From positions 23,364,491 to 23,428,490 of the forward strand of contig CM043942.1 of assembly GCA_014529385.2 (NCBI GenBank): a stretch of DNA of 64,000 nucleotides. Reading direction: 5' to 3'. This document shows positions 41,383 through 53,089 of the stretch, in pieces. The notes under the pieces were generated by a model. The model was not told where the DNA came from and did not search any database. It saw only the letters and a program-made list of their open reading frames with translations. Source of the stretch: Adiantum capillus-veneris. Taxonomy: Eukaryota; Streptophyta; Polypodiopsida; Polypodiales; Pteridaceae. Numbering within the stretch: the stretch's first letter is position 1; every line of letters starts with the position of its first letter. The translations under genes and the position numbers were made by a program.

Positions 41383-42470
41383 TTGGTGGGAGAGGAGCCG
41401 CAGGGACAAGGGGTGCCGAAGAAAATGGACGACGCCATTCGAGAAAAGATCATGAAGTTCTGTATACTAAATTCAGAGCCGATGCAAAAATTGCTTGAAA
41501 GGTATGAAGAAGAGAAAGAGAGACGCAATAGGGAGCGACACGATTTCAGGCGAAGCCGAACGACTAGAGGCTTACCCTTGCCAGACTGTCTCGCTCCTCT
41601 ACCTAAATTCCCTACAATGGCATGGTTGGACAAGACAGTGAGAGCAACTCGACAAATCGGAGAACCCATATCTCCAGAAGAGGAAGAGTTGGCTATTGGA
41701 TGTGATTGGAGGTATCATACATATATGGCACTGTAGTCGCATGGAAAGCATTTCAGAACACAACAAATTGACAGCAGAAGAAACACGTTTGACAGTGGGG
41801 TAATGGTTAGTTTCATGCAAAAGAGAAGAGCCAGTGCCAGAGACACGAATGAGAGCACTAGCAACCTGGATTACTGTGGTCTGGTGTCAGATATCTTGAA
41901 AGTCAGCTTCAGACGGTTTGAGATGTTTTTGTTGGATGTGAAGTGGTTCAAGGTGATTACTTCTGGTCGCAATGCAACGGTACACAGAGATGGAAACAAG
42001 CTTGTGTAGATAGATTCTACAAAGGTCTGGACAGATGCGAGCGACACATTTTCTCTCCCCGAACATTGCGAGCAAGTGGTCTTTGTATCGGACCCTCGAG
42101 AGCAACAATGGTGGTTTGTGGTTCAGGTTGCTCCAAGAAACAAACAAGTATTTGAAGGGCAAGAGCTCCTGGAGGAAAGTCGGCCAGACGACGCAGATAC
42201 TACTGTGACATTAGAGGAGATGGACGAAGGTATGGTAGAGGAAGCTGACAGATATACGAGGGATGACGCAGACGAGACAGATATGACACTTGTAGATGAA
42301 GATGCAATGGATGAAGACAATCCGCCAGAACGAGTTGGGACAAAGTTATGTCTGTAGTTAGAGATAGATGATGATACGGTGCAAGATCTTATCGATGATG
42401 CCTCACTAGTCGAGGCTTGTAAGTGTTTGTGTGAAGACGTTGATTTAAAATTAAGCTCTTTCTTAATTTA
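41383..42470 (+). pseudogene. CACTA TNP2 C-terminal region with DUF4216-like domain
   Basis: One frame runs from 41383 to about 42470 with TAG stops at 41734-41736, 42007-42009 and 42355-42357 and open sequence on both sides of each. It holds MDDAIREKIMKFCILNSEPM (as in the end of TNP2 proteins), then NLDYCGLVSDILKVSFRRFE, VKWFKVITSGRNAT and EQVVFVSDPREQQWWFVVQV. The last three match the DUF4216 layout (Y-G-x-I-x-x-I-x-E-L-x-Y, F-K-C-x-W, V-F-Y-V-x-D-P). A long acidic tail follows. The transposase cuts at the CACTA ends. This copy is inactive because of the stops and the deletion before it. Confidence 0.85.
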
Positions 42471-42521
42471 AACAAAGGTGTTCTGATGCTTTCTTTTACT
42501 TTATTTGTGCACGACTTTAGT

Positions 42522-43517
42522 ATGGCAGACCAGTATCCAGATCCCGCTTCTATGAGTACCGATACATTTATGGGCTTCATCACACGGATGACGCCCAGTC
42601 AGATGGCAGATGCGTCTCAGTATTGGATAGCCAGAGGCACGGGTACCACGCCTCCGGGATTCACACCCGAGGGTTCGACGCCTATGGGGGGGACGCCTAT
42701 GGGAGGGATGCCTAGGGGGGGGGAGGGGACGCCTATTGGGGGGAGACGCCTATGGGTATGACGCCTGCGAGGTCTCTCATCACGACCGCTTTGACACTTA
42801 GGGGTACGATAGAGACGGGTACGTCATCATCTCCGCAGCACAGGCGCACTCGTCGATATCGGCGATCGTCAGGTGGAGGTGGTAGTTGTTGTGGAGGAGG
42901 GTCCACAGATGCTTCGACCCCTCCTTGCTCACGACCCCCATCCTACCCAGGCACACCTCTCGACACAGCTCTTAGCACACCTCAGACACCTTGGGGGGCA
43001 CACGATCCTAGTGCGTCTATATTGTATGGACAGATGGACAGGTTGACATGGATAGAGTCGGGACTGAGATGAGACAGAGGGTTCGCCAGCTCGCGGAGCT
43101 GCAGTTTTCACCATCATTATGACGCCTTGGCTTGATCAGGATCGCAGCAAAGTCAATTATATAGTGGAGACCATCATGAAAGAGTATCAGCCTGCTCCGG
43201 GTGCAGAGGAGATTTCGAGGAGATGGATCACGAGTGTTGCATGGGACACCGTGAAATATCATCGAGATGCAGCTTGTCGGGCTTTCAGGCAGGGCTCGTT
43301 GAAGCCTTTGGGCATCTCACACGAGACGTGGCCACAGATCAAGGAGGATGAGCAGACAGCGGATACGCGGTTCAAACAACAGCGTCAGGTCGTGGAGGTA
43401 CGACGGATGACCAGGGGCACGTCTCATCTTGGCAATGGAGGCTTCGACACCTTTCGCTATGAGTTTGTGAGTTTTCAATCCAATCCTAGCTATTGCGTTT
43501 TTTTAAAAACGCGATGA
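42522..43517 (+). pseudogene. CACTA TNPA-like protein (Transposase_24 type)
   Basis: ATG 42522 (after a TTTAG acceptor-like site) begins MADQYPDPASMSTDTFMGF, then five TPMGG-like repeats coded by ACGCCTATGGGGGG units. A poly-G length change shifts the frame to 42752, where an Arg/Ser/Gly-rich then Pro-rich region follows. Another shift near 43070 leads to the frame at 43119, with NYIVETIMKEYQPAPGAEEI, RRWITSVAWDTVKYHRDAACRAF and GGFDTFRYEF, which is the conserved part of plant Ptta/En/Spm TNPA-like proteins. GTGAGT at 43468 may be a splice donor. TNPA binds the subterminal repeats and controls excision (known for En/Spm). Confidence 0.75.
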
Positions 43518-43876
43518 ATCATGTATTCTTAATTACTTTGGTTTTTGTATAAACGCATAATCTTGCAATGAATCGAGCCCCGACACGCCAGGAGGAGACA
43601 TATGGATATCGGAGTGGCATTTATGAAGTATTGAATGAACTTGCTGCCCCGTAGAAGAGCCTGTAGACTGGGAGGCCTTAGAGTCTCGCTGATCGATTGA
43701 GGTGAGACGTTAATATGTGTGAGTTGATTTAACTAATTAAGTATATGTGAAGTAATATCATACTAATTTTGTGACTTGTTTTTTTATGTGCAGGTTGTGA
43801 CGCACGAGTCATTAGTGGATTTCTATATATGTTTTGTGAGACACAGACACATCTCTATGTTTCTTTCTTGTATAGA
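43518..43876 (+). other. Probable 3' exon(s) and intron of the TNPA-like gene
   Basis: RAPTRQEETYGYRSGIYEVL near 43570 fits the segment after G-G-x-x-F in Transposase_24 proteins. TTTTTTATGTGCAG ending at 43794 is a good splice acceptor. Exact exon borders cannot be set. Confidence 0.45.
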
Positions 43877-44035
43877 CATGGTTATGGTTATTGTTTATTG
43901 TTTATGGACGTTATGGTTATGATTATTGTTTTGTTTATGGTTATGTTTAACTTTAGGTTATGGTTATGGTTATTGTTTTGTTTATGGTTATGGTTAGCGT
44001 TATTGTTTTGATCAATATGGTTATGGTTATGGTTT
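43877..44035 (+). repeat. Degenerate (ATGGTT)n array
   Basis: GGTTATGGTTATGGTTATTG and GTTTATGGTTATGG-type units recur about fifteen times with interruptions (TATTGTTTTG). It is not the plant telomere repeat TTTAGGG. Confidence 0.85.
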
Positions 44036-44309
44036 TGCACAAAGTTCGTTTCATTTCTTCCATCAAGTTGTGCCTTAAATCTCATGTGAGATCCTACATG
44101 GATATCATGTAGGAGGCGTATACATATGGTTTTTTTTGAAAAGTTTATGTTAAAACGAAGGGAACTCTGCCAAAATTTCTACGAGAGCACGGTTGATTTT
44201 GGTGCTGCTCGCTTTTTTGGGCAGAGGACAGGCAGTATGGCTATGGCTGTGTCCATCTTTTCACTGGGCACAGGCTAGGCTGTCTGTCCTCTGTCCAAGA
44301 AAAACAAAT

Positions 44310-44460
44310 TTTGATATGGTCGTCGAAATACGCATTGATAGGGACGTCGAAATACGCGTCGAAAACAATGCCTTTCGACACAGATATCGACGCGTATTTT
44401 AACGATTTCACAAGGACGAATATTTCGACGCAGTTTTCGACGTCTTGCGTCGAAATCTGC
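44310..44460 (+). repeat. CACTA right subterminal repeats
   Basis: CGTCGAAATACGC occurs twice (near 44321, 44345). TTTCGAC/TTTCGACGC and GCGTCGAAA also occur near 44381, 44391, 44430, 44441 and 44451 in both orientations, as in TNPA-binding zones. Confidence 0.8.
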
Positions 44461-44488
44461 CTTAAAGGCACTTGTTTTTGTTGTAGTG

Positions 44489-44491
44489 TAA
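44489..44491 (+). repeat. CACTA target-site duplication, right (TAA)
   Basis: TAA just after TGTTGTAGTG. Confidence 0.85.
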
Positions 44492-45054
44492 CCTACCAAA
44501 TTTGTTTGCATTTCAAGGAGGTACTAAAATCACGATCCATCATAATTTAGGTCACAGAGATTGCAAAAAAACACATCACAAAGGTCGCCATAGGGTCTAA
44601 GAACACCCTTCTATAATCGAAATGTCAAAAAACACTCATCACATTAGGAGAAATATGAACCTTGCATGGGCCTTGTAAGGAATCCTAATTTTTAGGGATT
44701 AAGGCTAATGTTGTGTAGGGTTAAGGGGACAATGGCATTCAAGAAGCTAGTTTTGAATAGACTTTTTTAGCCTTTTTTTTAAACACATGTAGGATGTGGA
44801 CCTAAGAGGTCACTTTCTCTCTCTAGCTTTTGGAAAGTGAAGGGAATAAAGGGGTGTGGCCACATTAGCAAAAACGTAGGTCACTAAGAGTCAAAATTTG
44901 ACTTTTTTTCAAAAAAGTTATTTTTACTTATTTTTGACTTAAAACTCCCTCCCAACATATATACACATCAAAAAATCATTTTTTGACATTTTTTTAAACC
45001 TACAAACACTAAAAGTCCACTTTTTCAAAAAAAAAATCCTTAAAAAAAAAAACC
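44492..45054. other. Non-coding DNA after CACTA
   Basis: The first about 50 bp are probably the rest of the gypsy LTR. From about 44640 the sequence TTAGGAGAAATATGAACC is found again inverted near 50046-50063, listed as a finding. No gene. Confidence 0.4.
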
Positions 45055-45290
45055 TTTGTTCTCTCCTCCTCCTTCCTCCTCTCTCCCTCTCCTCTCTCTC
45101 CCTGCCCCCTTCTCTCCTCCTCCTCCCCTCTCTCTCCCTCTCCCCCCTCTGCCCCCTTCTCTCCTCCCATGTTCCTCTCCTCTCCCTCCCTACCCCCTTC
45201 TCTCCTCCTCCTCCCCTCTCTCTTCCTCTCCCCCTCTGCCCCCTTCTCTCCTCCCATGTTCCTCCCTCCCCCCTCTTTATTTTCATTCTT
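45055..45290 (+). repeat. Polypyrimidine (CT/CCT)-rich tract
   Basis: About 235 bp almost free of purines on the plus strand, with TCTCCTCCTCC and GCCCCCTTCTCTCCTCC phrases repeated about four times (period roughly 60 bp). Long open frames here are composition artefacts. Confidence 0.85.
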
Positions 45291-47038
45291 TTCTTCCTCA
45301 CGCAACAGCTGCCATGGTGCTCACGGACATCACAAATCGTATGCCTCCACCACCATGTACTCCGCACAACAAAAGTGTACATATTGCTTGTCCGCGGTGT
45401 TTGCACCGAAGGCCGCACGTGAGGGTGAACAGAGGTCATCTCAAGATCTTCATACTGTCGGTGAGATGAATGTGTATGGTTCTTCAATATCTTGGGAGGG
45501 GAGAAGTAGGCTTGTTAGGCTATTGCAATTGGTTGTGTATGGGTGCAGGTGCTTCTTTGCATTCGTGGATGTAGGAATGTCAAGCTCTTCAGCTCAAAAC
45601 AATGGCATTACAAGAAATAGTGGGTGCAGGTTAGAGAGGTCAAGTGTCACCACTTTTCCTCGAAAACAGCCTTCTTTGTTACATCTTGCAGGTAGGTGCT
45701 TCAAATTCATCCTTATTAGAGGTGGGTAATCTCATCCTAATGCAAGAATGGCTCAAGGAACTAGCATAACATGAAGCTTTTACGGTGGCACAAAGCTCTC
45801 CTCAAGCAATGTGGCTCCCACTACACCAAAAATCACTATGCTAACATGGAGAGATCCCTAGTAGGACAATACAACAACTTTTCATCAGCAGCACACCCTT
45901 TCCTAACATGAGGGTACCCCCACCAGAGATATTTTTATATGATAGGTCACCCCATGAGCATACCATGTCATGGAATGGATGTAAGAACTATGACTGCACT
46001 ACCCCTTGGAAGTTGTTCACGAATGTATGTTTATCAAAGTTAATGAGAAGAAGTTTGGACTTTTTTGTTTGTTGATGTGTAAGAGCACTCTTGGTCTACC
46101 ATATTTTAGATTGTTTGATAAGTTAAATAAGATTTGTAGTCATTTAAAGTGTCATTTTTTTTTTTTGGTAAGATTGTACATGATAAAGTACAAGAGATCT
46201 TGACGGAATAAACCTCGATGAGATTCCCACCATGCACTTGTGACACCATACCTCTCCTTGAACCCTTTGACTTCTATCGTTGTGGGGAGTCCAATGGGGG
46301 GCTATTTTCAAATTTTTAGCGTAACTTTTTTTTGAAGGAAATTTTGGTTATTCTAAAGTTTTTACACAGTCTAGGAGTTCATTCTGATTGTTTTTCTTCA
46401 GTTTCAAATTTTGACCGAGTACACTCCTTGGAAGCCACTTTTGAAGGTGTTAGGGCGAGATTTTAGGAAAGTTTTGTATGTAGGAAATACAGTCCTTAAC
46501 ACAATAAAAAACAATGGTTCTTTGAGTATTTTCAGATTCCATGGTTTTAATGCTCGTTGGAGCCCGTAGATTAAGAAAAAAAGTAAAAAATGTATGTTTT
46601 ACATCATTTTTAAATAAATTGTCAACTTGCACGTTGATTTTTGGAGAATGCGAGCAAGATATGATTTTTTCTCATCACATGATAGTCGAAGAACGCGATG
46701 AGATGAACAAATTCATGTGAGACAAGCCAAGACAGATTCGAAGCCGATTGAAATATAGAAGCTGTTGAAAACAACCGAAAAGTTCAAGGCCATGCATCAA
46801 AAATATGCTCACACGGTGAAGGAGGTGCTTCAAAGCTATGGAAATCAGTATAAAATGCAAGCAATAGCGTTGGAGGCTATTCAAGAAGTTGTAGAGACTC
46901 ACATCATTTCAGATGACTTTGCAATGACAAAATGATTAAGAGTTGTGTCTACTGTCTCCATAGTGATTTGGCTTTTCGGTTTATCCATGTGTTTTAAGTT
47001 AAGTGGTTTTGGCCATGAAGAGTTAAATTGATATCAAA
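45291..47038. other. Unrecognised DNA
   Basis: No domain is seen in the short frames (for example 45169-45729 and 46006-46203). AT-rich beyond 46300. Confidence 0.4.
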
Positions 47039-47225
47039 TATTAACATTTTTGCCATCCTAAGGGGCAAACAAAGCTAGAAAATGCAAAAAAAAGGGTGGC
47101 CACAAGGACGCACAGATGGCCCATCCAGCAGTTCTGGATGGCTCATCTGCGCGCCCTTGTGGCCACCCTTTTTTTTTTGCATTTTCTAGCTTTGTTTGCC
47201 CCTTAGGATAGCAAAAATGTTAATA
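47039..47225. repeat. Long foldback (hairpin) unit
   Basis: Arms of about 85-90 bp pair almost perfectly (TATTAACATTTTTGCCATCC against GGATAGCAAAAATGTTAATA, and GGGTGGCCACAAGG against CCTTGTGGCCACCC) around a short AGCAGTTCT loop. MITE-like. Confidence 0.9.
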
Positions 47226-47862
47226 GCTGATGAAACCAGATGTTTATGTAGCATGAGACTAGATTTTTATATTGTCCAATGTGATTTGGCCTTTTGGTGC
47301 AGGGAACTAGTAAGTTGAGTTGAAGGAAGGCATAATGTGATTGAAAAGTTAAATTTTACATTCATCTCACCTTTTCCAAGGTCCTGGAGTGCAACAATAG
47401 CCTAATTATGCAAAAAAAAAGGTGGCCACAAGGGCACGCAGATGGCCCATCCAATAGTTTTGGATGGCTCACGTACGCGCCCTTGTGGCCACCCTTTTTT
47501 TTGCATTTTATGGCCTTGTCTGCCCCTTATAATAGCAAGAATGTTAATATGTGATAAAACCAAATGTTTATGCAGCATGAGACTAGATTTTTATACTGTC
47601 CAATGTGATTTGCCCTTTTGGTGCAGGGAACTAGTAGGTTGAGTTGAAGGAAGACATAAATAATGTGCTTGAAAAGTTCAATTTTAGGTTCATCTCATCT
47701 TTTCCAGGGTTCTGGAGTGCAGCAATAGCCTAATTATGCAAAAAAAGGGTGGCCACAAGGGCCCACATATGGCCCATCCGGCAGTTTTGGATGGCTCACT
47801 ACGGGCCCTTGTGGCCACCCCTTTTTTTGCATTATATGGCCTTGTCTGCACCCCAGGATACC
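47088..47862 (+). repeat. Tandem array of hairpin-bearing units, about 326 bp
   Basis: The GGTGGCCACAAGG hairpin recurs at 47095, 47421 and 47748 (periods 326 and 327). Spacers share GCATGAGACTAGATTTTTATA and TTGGTGCAGGGAACTAGTA. Hairpins 2 and 3 keep the central 35-bp arms but not the longer flanking arms of unit 1. Confidence 0.9.
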
Positions 47863-50589
47863 AATTTTTTTTATAGATTAAGTGAAAGCAAATCTTTATG
47901 CAACATGACAGTACAAATTCCACTTCTTTTCACTCATATGTAATTTGAGCTCCCCCCCTCCCCCCCCTTTCTTTGTGTTCAAAGGTCCGGAGCATTCACT
48001 ATGTAAAATTTTCCTATATCACGTGCGTTCACTAGAATGGATTAAAAGTACCCCTTATAGGCATTATCTACACATGTTTCTGCAACTTTACAAGAATATA
48101 AAATCCCTTTTGTTGAACACATGTGCTATGTTACATATACTTTAGTGAACTCCCCATGTCAACGGCCTCACAAATCCTGTGCACTAAACATTAAACACTA
48201 GAAATCGACCAAACAAAGAGCCAATTTTTACTTCCTTGTGTCCACCTAGTGTTCTTGTGAAACATTGCTAATGATATATATTCAACATCCCCAAATGAGG
48301 ACATCTTGACAAAGTTTATGATCCACTTTAATAAGAATAACCATTAATGATTAAACTGAAATCAAAATATTGCTTGAATTTCTTCAAGGTGGAGTGATTA
48401 AGACTTGCGACTTGAATCATCGTACAGGCAAATCAAAATATCCATAAAAGTAAACAATATTTCTCAGATCTGTATGAAACTTCAGTAATCTAAATTAAAT
48501 ACTCTCACTCAATGCGACACCATTTAACCAAAAAAAATATTTATATTGCATTTATAGAGGAATCCAGCCTCATGAAAAATAATTACAAATGGAGACAATG
48601 TTGTTGCTGTTAGGCTTATCTTACAAGTATTTATCTTCCTCATCTAGAGATTCATATACACTTGAGTATTTGTGTGTCTATGACACTAGGGAAGATAGTA
48701 GTACTATATGGATGGCTTCTATGAGAGCTCCTAGAGAGTCCCTATTGGTTCAATATTCTAAAAAACACCTACTATTCTTATCAAAATCTTTTAACATGGT
48801 AGTGAAAGGTTCCTCAAGGAACAAAAATAGAGTGATTTCCATCTTTGCACATGGTTGCTTGCTCATGTCCTCTTAAAACAAGTTGAATTTGTAAGTAAAC
48901 AAAAGATTATGTGAGCATAAAGTTATAAAGTACAAAATGATATCATTCCAATTATCTAATGACAATTATACGAAGAATAAATTACAAGAAAAATCTTTGA
49001 CGACTCTCCATAGATAACACAACTTACTTACATTGTGAGACTCAAATCACATGCTACACAACTATAGATGGCGCACCAAAGTCATCAACAAAATAGCACC
49101 ACCCAGTGTTATGAGGTGTGAAGCCTAAACACTTAAATCCATAAAGAGGTTAATTCTCTCCAGCATGATAAACTTAAAGATGGAGATGATGTTAAGCTCT
49201 GAATGTAAGCTACAAGGGTAGTTTTCTTACCATTCTATCTTTATGTTGGAGATGAACCCTTGCAATGCCCACGCGATATTCACACCTCCTATTGTTGTGG
49301 TATGCAACTCATGTGAGCTCATACTTTTGCCACCTTCGGGAGTAGAGGTTTCCATGTAGCGTGAGTGAATGAAAGTAGAAGGAGTAGAATCTTGTTTCAT
49401 GTTGTAATGGAAATGAGAGAAGGGAGAGGAGCTAGCTTGGTGTGAAACTATGTGGTGGGCAAGGGGAAGAGATGGAGGAGGAGCTTGCTTGGTGCTACAA
49501 TGGAAGTGGGAGAAAGCTATCAGAGAGATAATGATGGACTATAGGGGGTGCATGTGGTTGTTGCAGCAATGGAGAGCTTGGAAAAGGGTTTGTAGAGAGA
49601 GAAAAACACTTTTTAGTTATAGAATAGGTTTGGAAAGACTTTGGAGGGTGAAAATGATGATTTGATTTGTTTTTTTAAAAAATTAATTTTTTGGATTTTT
49701 TAGTACACGTTTTTAACTTTTGAAGGTCAAAAATACTTTTTTGACCATGAAATAGGTTTGGGGACCTTTTAAGGAGGGAAAACTTGAAATTTGAATTTTT
49801 TTGAAATTTGAAATTTTTAGTGTATTTTTAAATCCGGGCCAAAAAGTGGGTAAAAGAGGTCAAAGTGGTCCCCCCCCCCCCCTTTCCCCTAGCCACCTCC
49901 CTTACCTTCTCACTATGTAAGAGACAATTAAGAGGTGTAAGGCTACCTTGTCCCCCTACTTTTTTGAGGGTATAGAGTGTGTCCACCACCCTCTTCCTAT
50001 TGGCTGACCTCTAATTAACCTTAATCCCAAAGGCCCCCTAGAGGGTTCATATTTTTCCTAATGATTAATGCACTTAAGTCAACAAATTTAGCCTACTAAT
50101 GCGTAGTAAAAAATCACAGCAAAATCAACAATGGGCATGCTTGAATGAAAGAGTATCGAACGAGGAACACATTGCAAGTTTCAAAATTGAAATGTCATTA
50201 CCAGAGCTCAAGATATGAGAATTACAAGTTGTAGGAAAGAAGCCACTCTTAGCTGTACACTTCAAACTCTTCAAAACTTGATAATGATCATAACGTGTTT
50301 TCCCACTTTACAACTTACACTTTATACCTAGGGCTCTCCAACCATACAGGACTCAAACTCATTATAGACTCTATAACTCAACTTCTCAGAGCTTGTCCAT
50401 CTTTAATTAGAGATGATCAAAATAATTACAAGGCTTTTGAAAAAGAATGAGAATACATCAAAATTTTAGGCTCAAGGAAGAAGGCATCGACTTGAAGGGC
50501 GCTTATCAGACTTGACTGCTAACAAATGGGACAATACTAAAAAGATTCTTACATTGTCTCAAGAAGCATACACTCAGAAGGTTTTGGAT
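47863..50589. other. Unrecognised, mostly AT-rich DNA
   Basis: Frames at 48589-48876 and 49450-49665 have no motif. A C run sits near 49869-49882. Nothing else is supported. Confidence 0.4.
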
Positions 50590-51125
50590 CATTTAAATAT
50601 GTAGAGAGTATGCAGGGGGGAAGGAATTGAGTACCCCACTATTGGAATAATGTGAAACTTAGCAAAGCCCCACCCCCTCTTGCCTTCTCACCCTCACCTC
50701 ACTCTTGCCCCGCCCGCTTTCCCCCTATCCTTAACCTCCACTACTCTCTTTCGCCTCCCTGCTTGCCCACCTAGTCTCCCCTACTTACTATCTCGCCTCA
50801 CCCCCCTCGTCTGACCTCTTTTCTCTCTCAACTTTATCAATGCCCACCCTCTCTTCGCTCACCTCTTTACCTATCAGGCCCCTTAACCCCCTCTCCCTAC
50901 TCCCCCTCACTATATCCTCCTGCTTGCCTTCACAGTGCCACCCTCTCACCCTCACCTGAGTGCCAATTTCTCCCTCTTTCCTTGGCCTACTCACCACCCA
51001 TCCACTCACCTTCTCTTGCCTGCTTTGGCCCCCCAATCGCCTTCTCCACTCCCTCCCTTATCCGCTCTCGCCTTGCTGCGCACTAGTCCTAATCACCTTT
51101 GCCTTACTTAACCTGCCTAAAAATT
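50590..51125. other. Pyrimidine-rich non-coding tract
   Basis: Cytosine- and thymine-rich on the plus strand (CTCACCCTCACC-type phrases). A minus-strand frame at 50788-51036 reflects base composition (Arg/Glu/Gly-rich) and is not called. Confidence 0.5.
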
Positions 51126-51172
51126 ATTGATGTGGTCATACAGCCTAATTGTAGGTAAGAAATTGTCGGGGG

Positions 51173-51173
<1 letters not shown>

Positions 51174-51214
<41 letters not shown>
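51174..51214 (+). repeat. Poly-G run of 41 bases
   Basis: G tract preceded by GGGGGC. It faces a poly-C run 122 bp downstream. Confidence 0.9.
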
Positions 51215-51215
<1 letters not shown>

Positions 51216-51335
51216 ATAAATTTTGTATATCATGTGCATTCTAGAACTATTTTTTAAACTTTCTATCTCTGAATGTGAGAAACAATCAAAATTAATTCTC
51301 TTGAACTCACGTGATAGTCACAAAATTATTAAATG

Positions 51336-51336
<1 letters not shown>

Positions 51337-51381
<45 letters not shown>
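51337..51381 (+). repeat. Poly-C run of 45 bases
   Basis: C tract complementary to the G tract at 51174-51214. The pair could fold into a giant G-C stem. Confidence 0.9.
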
Positions 51382-51383
<2 letters not shown>

Positions 51384-52559
51384 GAAGTTGTGTGCAATAA
51401 GCAGGAGCAATACAAGAAACCCTTGAGGGTAAGAGGTTCATCATATCCTCCGCTTTGTGTGCTAGTATTGCACCCCCTTAGGATTTTGAGATCCATCAAC
51501 AATCATCTTTGATCGAGGTGCTTTTAATCTACATTTTGGAGTTAGGGTGTATTTGTTACTAATAACACTAAGATTCAAGTTTTTGCAAATCTAAAATCTT
51601 AGATGTTGTAGGAAGCTCGAGAGTGGTGCAAATGAGAGTCACTGCACACCAGTGTGATACACATAATTGGGTGCATGTTCACATATTACGGTCATAGTTT
51701 GTAATAAATCTTGCTATTATTAAGCTAGTACGCATAAAAGTGATTGTGCAAACCTCTATTTCTTTGCAAGAATGTGTAGTGGTGACTAATTTAACCAGAA
51801 GTAAACAGTTGGATAAAACAACTTCAATACTTGGAAACGGTGTTCACATATTTTAGTGTAAATCTACCGCTAGAAAATAAAAAATCCCAATTATAATTCC
51901 ATTAGACCATAATTTTCATGGTAAAAGATTAGGCATTTAGTTATACATCCTGATTAATACCCTAGATTTTGACCTAAATCTTGATTCTTTGACTAGTTTT
52001 CCCTGCAAACAAGACCAAGAAAATGGTTTTTTTTAGTAGTGTTCAAAACCTTTAGAATTGCCAAATTTCTAGTGGGATAAGCTAGTAGGATTACATAGAG
52101 GGAGAAAATGAAAGCGATCCAAGGACTCCTAACAATTCTCAAGCAATGCCTAAGCAAGCAAAGGCTCTTGGAGATTAGAATCAAGGAGCACAAAAATTCA
52201 TATACTGATTTTCTATAAGTGGATAAGCTATGTTGATGAGCATATACAATGAGGCTTGGAGCGATTTAATCATCTTGTATGAGACGGGTATGAGACCAAC
52301 ACAAAGGTAACAGAGTTGCAAATGAAGCATGAGCTGCACAAAATCGTGAAAAGCATATAAATGTCAATGATTGCAAATTTAAAAGATTCGTAATATATGT
52401 CAATCACTTGCATCTATTGGTGTGATGGTAGATGATGATGACAAATTCAAAGTATGCAGGGCTTATATTAGTCATACTTGGAAAGATATTTTTGTCTAGT
52501 CTTATCTTGTGTCAGTGCTCGTTGTTGAGGAGAAATGTTTTAAAGAGGACTGAATTCAA
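51382..52559. other. Unrecognised AT-rich DNA
   Basis: No gene, RNA or element end recognised. Confidence 0.4.
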
Positions 52560-52759
52560 CTGAGAGACATGGACATGACCATGCACACCCTGTGACCTTG
52601 AACTAGGTTGGAAATAGTATATGTAAGCTCCACCCACCAACCTTTTACATACTCAAGCCCTCCTCCATATCCTAAGAACCCTTGCCACACTCCTAAAGTA
52701 GGTTAGCTCTTGCACCATACTCCCATAGTCTCTTAGACACCATGACATATGTCCTAACA
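52560..52759 (-). repeat. Possible 3' LTR of a minus-strand gypsy element
   Basis: On the minus strand AATGGGGGAGTAA (52760-52772) resembles the polypurine tract of chromovirus-type gypsy elements and is followed by TGTTAGGACATATGTC. The far LTR end is uncertain. Confidence 0.5.
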
Positions 52760-53089
52760 TTACTCCCCCATTGAAGATGAGTTTTCATCCTCAAAAACAA
52801 AAGTGGGTCCCAAGTGGAACTTTTCTCATATCTATGTTTCCACTTGTTTTACATTCACATTTTGGTGTAGGTACGTAAAGTCCATAGAGGTCCTCTCACA
52901 TTTTCCATTAGGGAACTTCGAGGGATGCAAGATCCCACCTACCTCAAGACACTCTACCTTTGTCACCTGACACCTTTTGCAATGTAGTGGGTATTCGTTG
53001 ATGTCCATATGCAAATGTTTTTTATCAAATTGCCTTTCAACTAGTGCATATTCTTCCAAATACCATGTTGTCAGACTATCGTGACACAA
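52760..53089 (-). pseudogene. Gypsy integrase zinc domain and Pol end, minus strand
   Basis: Reading down from 53089: CHDSLTTWYLEEYALVE, then a degenerate stretch, HCKRCQVTKVECLEVGGILH and KCERTSMDFTYL. These match the HHCC domain and the start of the Ty3 integrase core (C-x-x-C-Q-x-x-K, S-M-D-F). After a stop at 52832, the sequence jumps to VFEDENSSSMGE near 52780, the usual last residues of chromovirus Pol (F-E-D-x-x...G-E), so the integrase core is deleted. The polypurine tract and LTR follow at once. Confidence 0.75.

Noticed and set aside
43877-44035. Interstitial telomere repeat
   Set aside because: The unit is ATGGTT, not TTTAGGG or its known plant variants.
44939-45729. Long frames on both strands at the polypyrimidine tract
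   Set aside because: Stop-free because of CT/GA composition; no motif, and both strands are open together.
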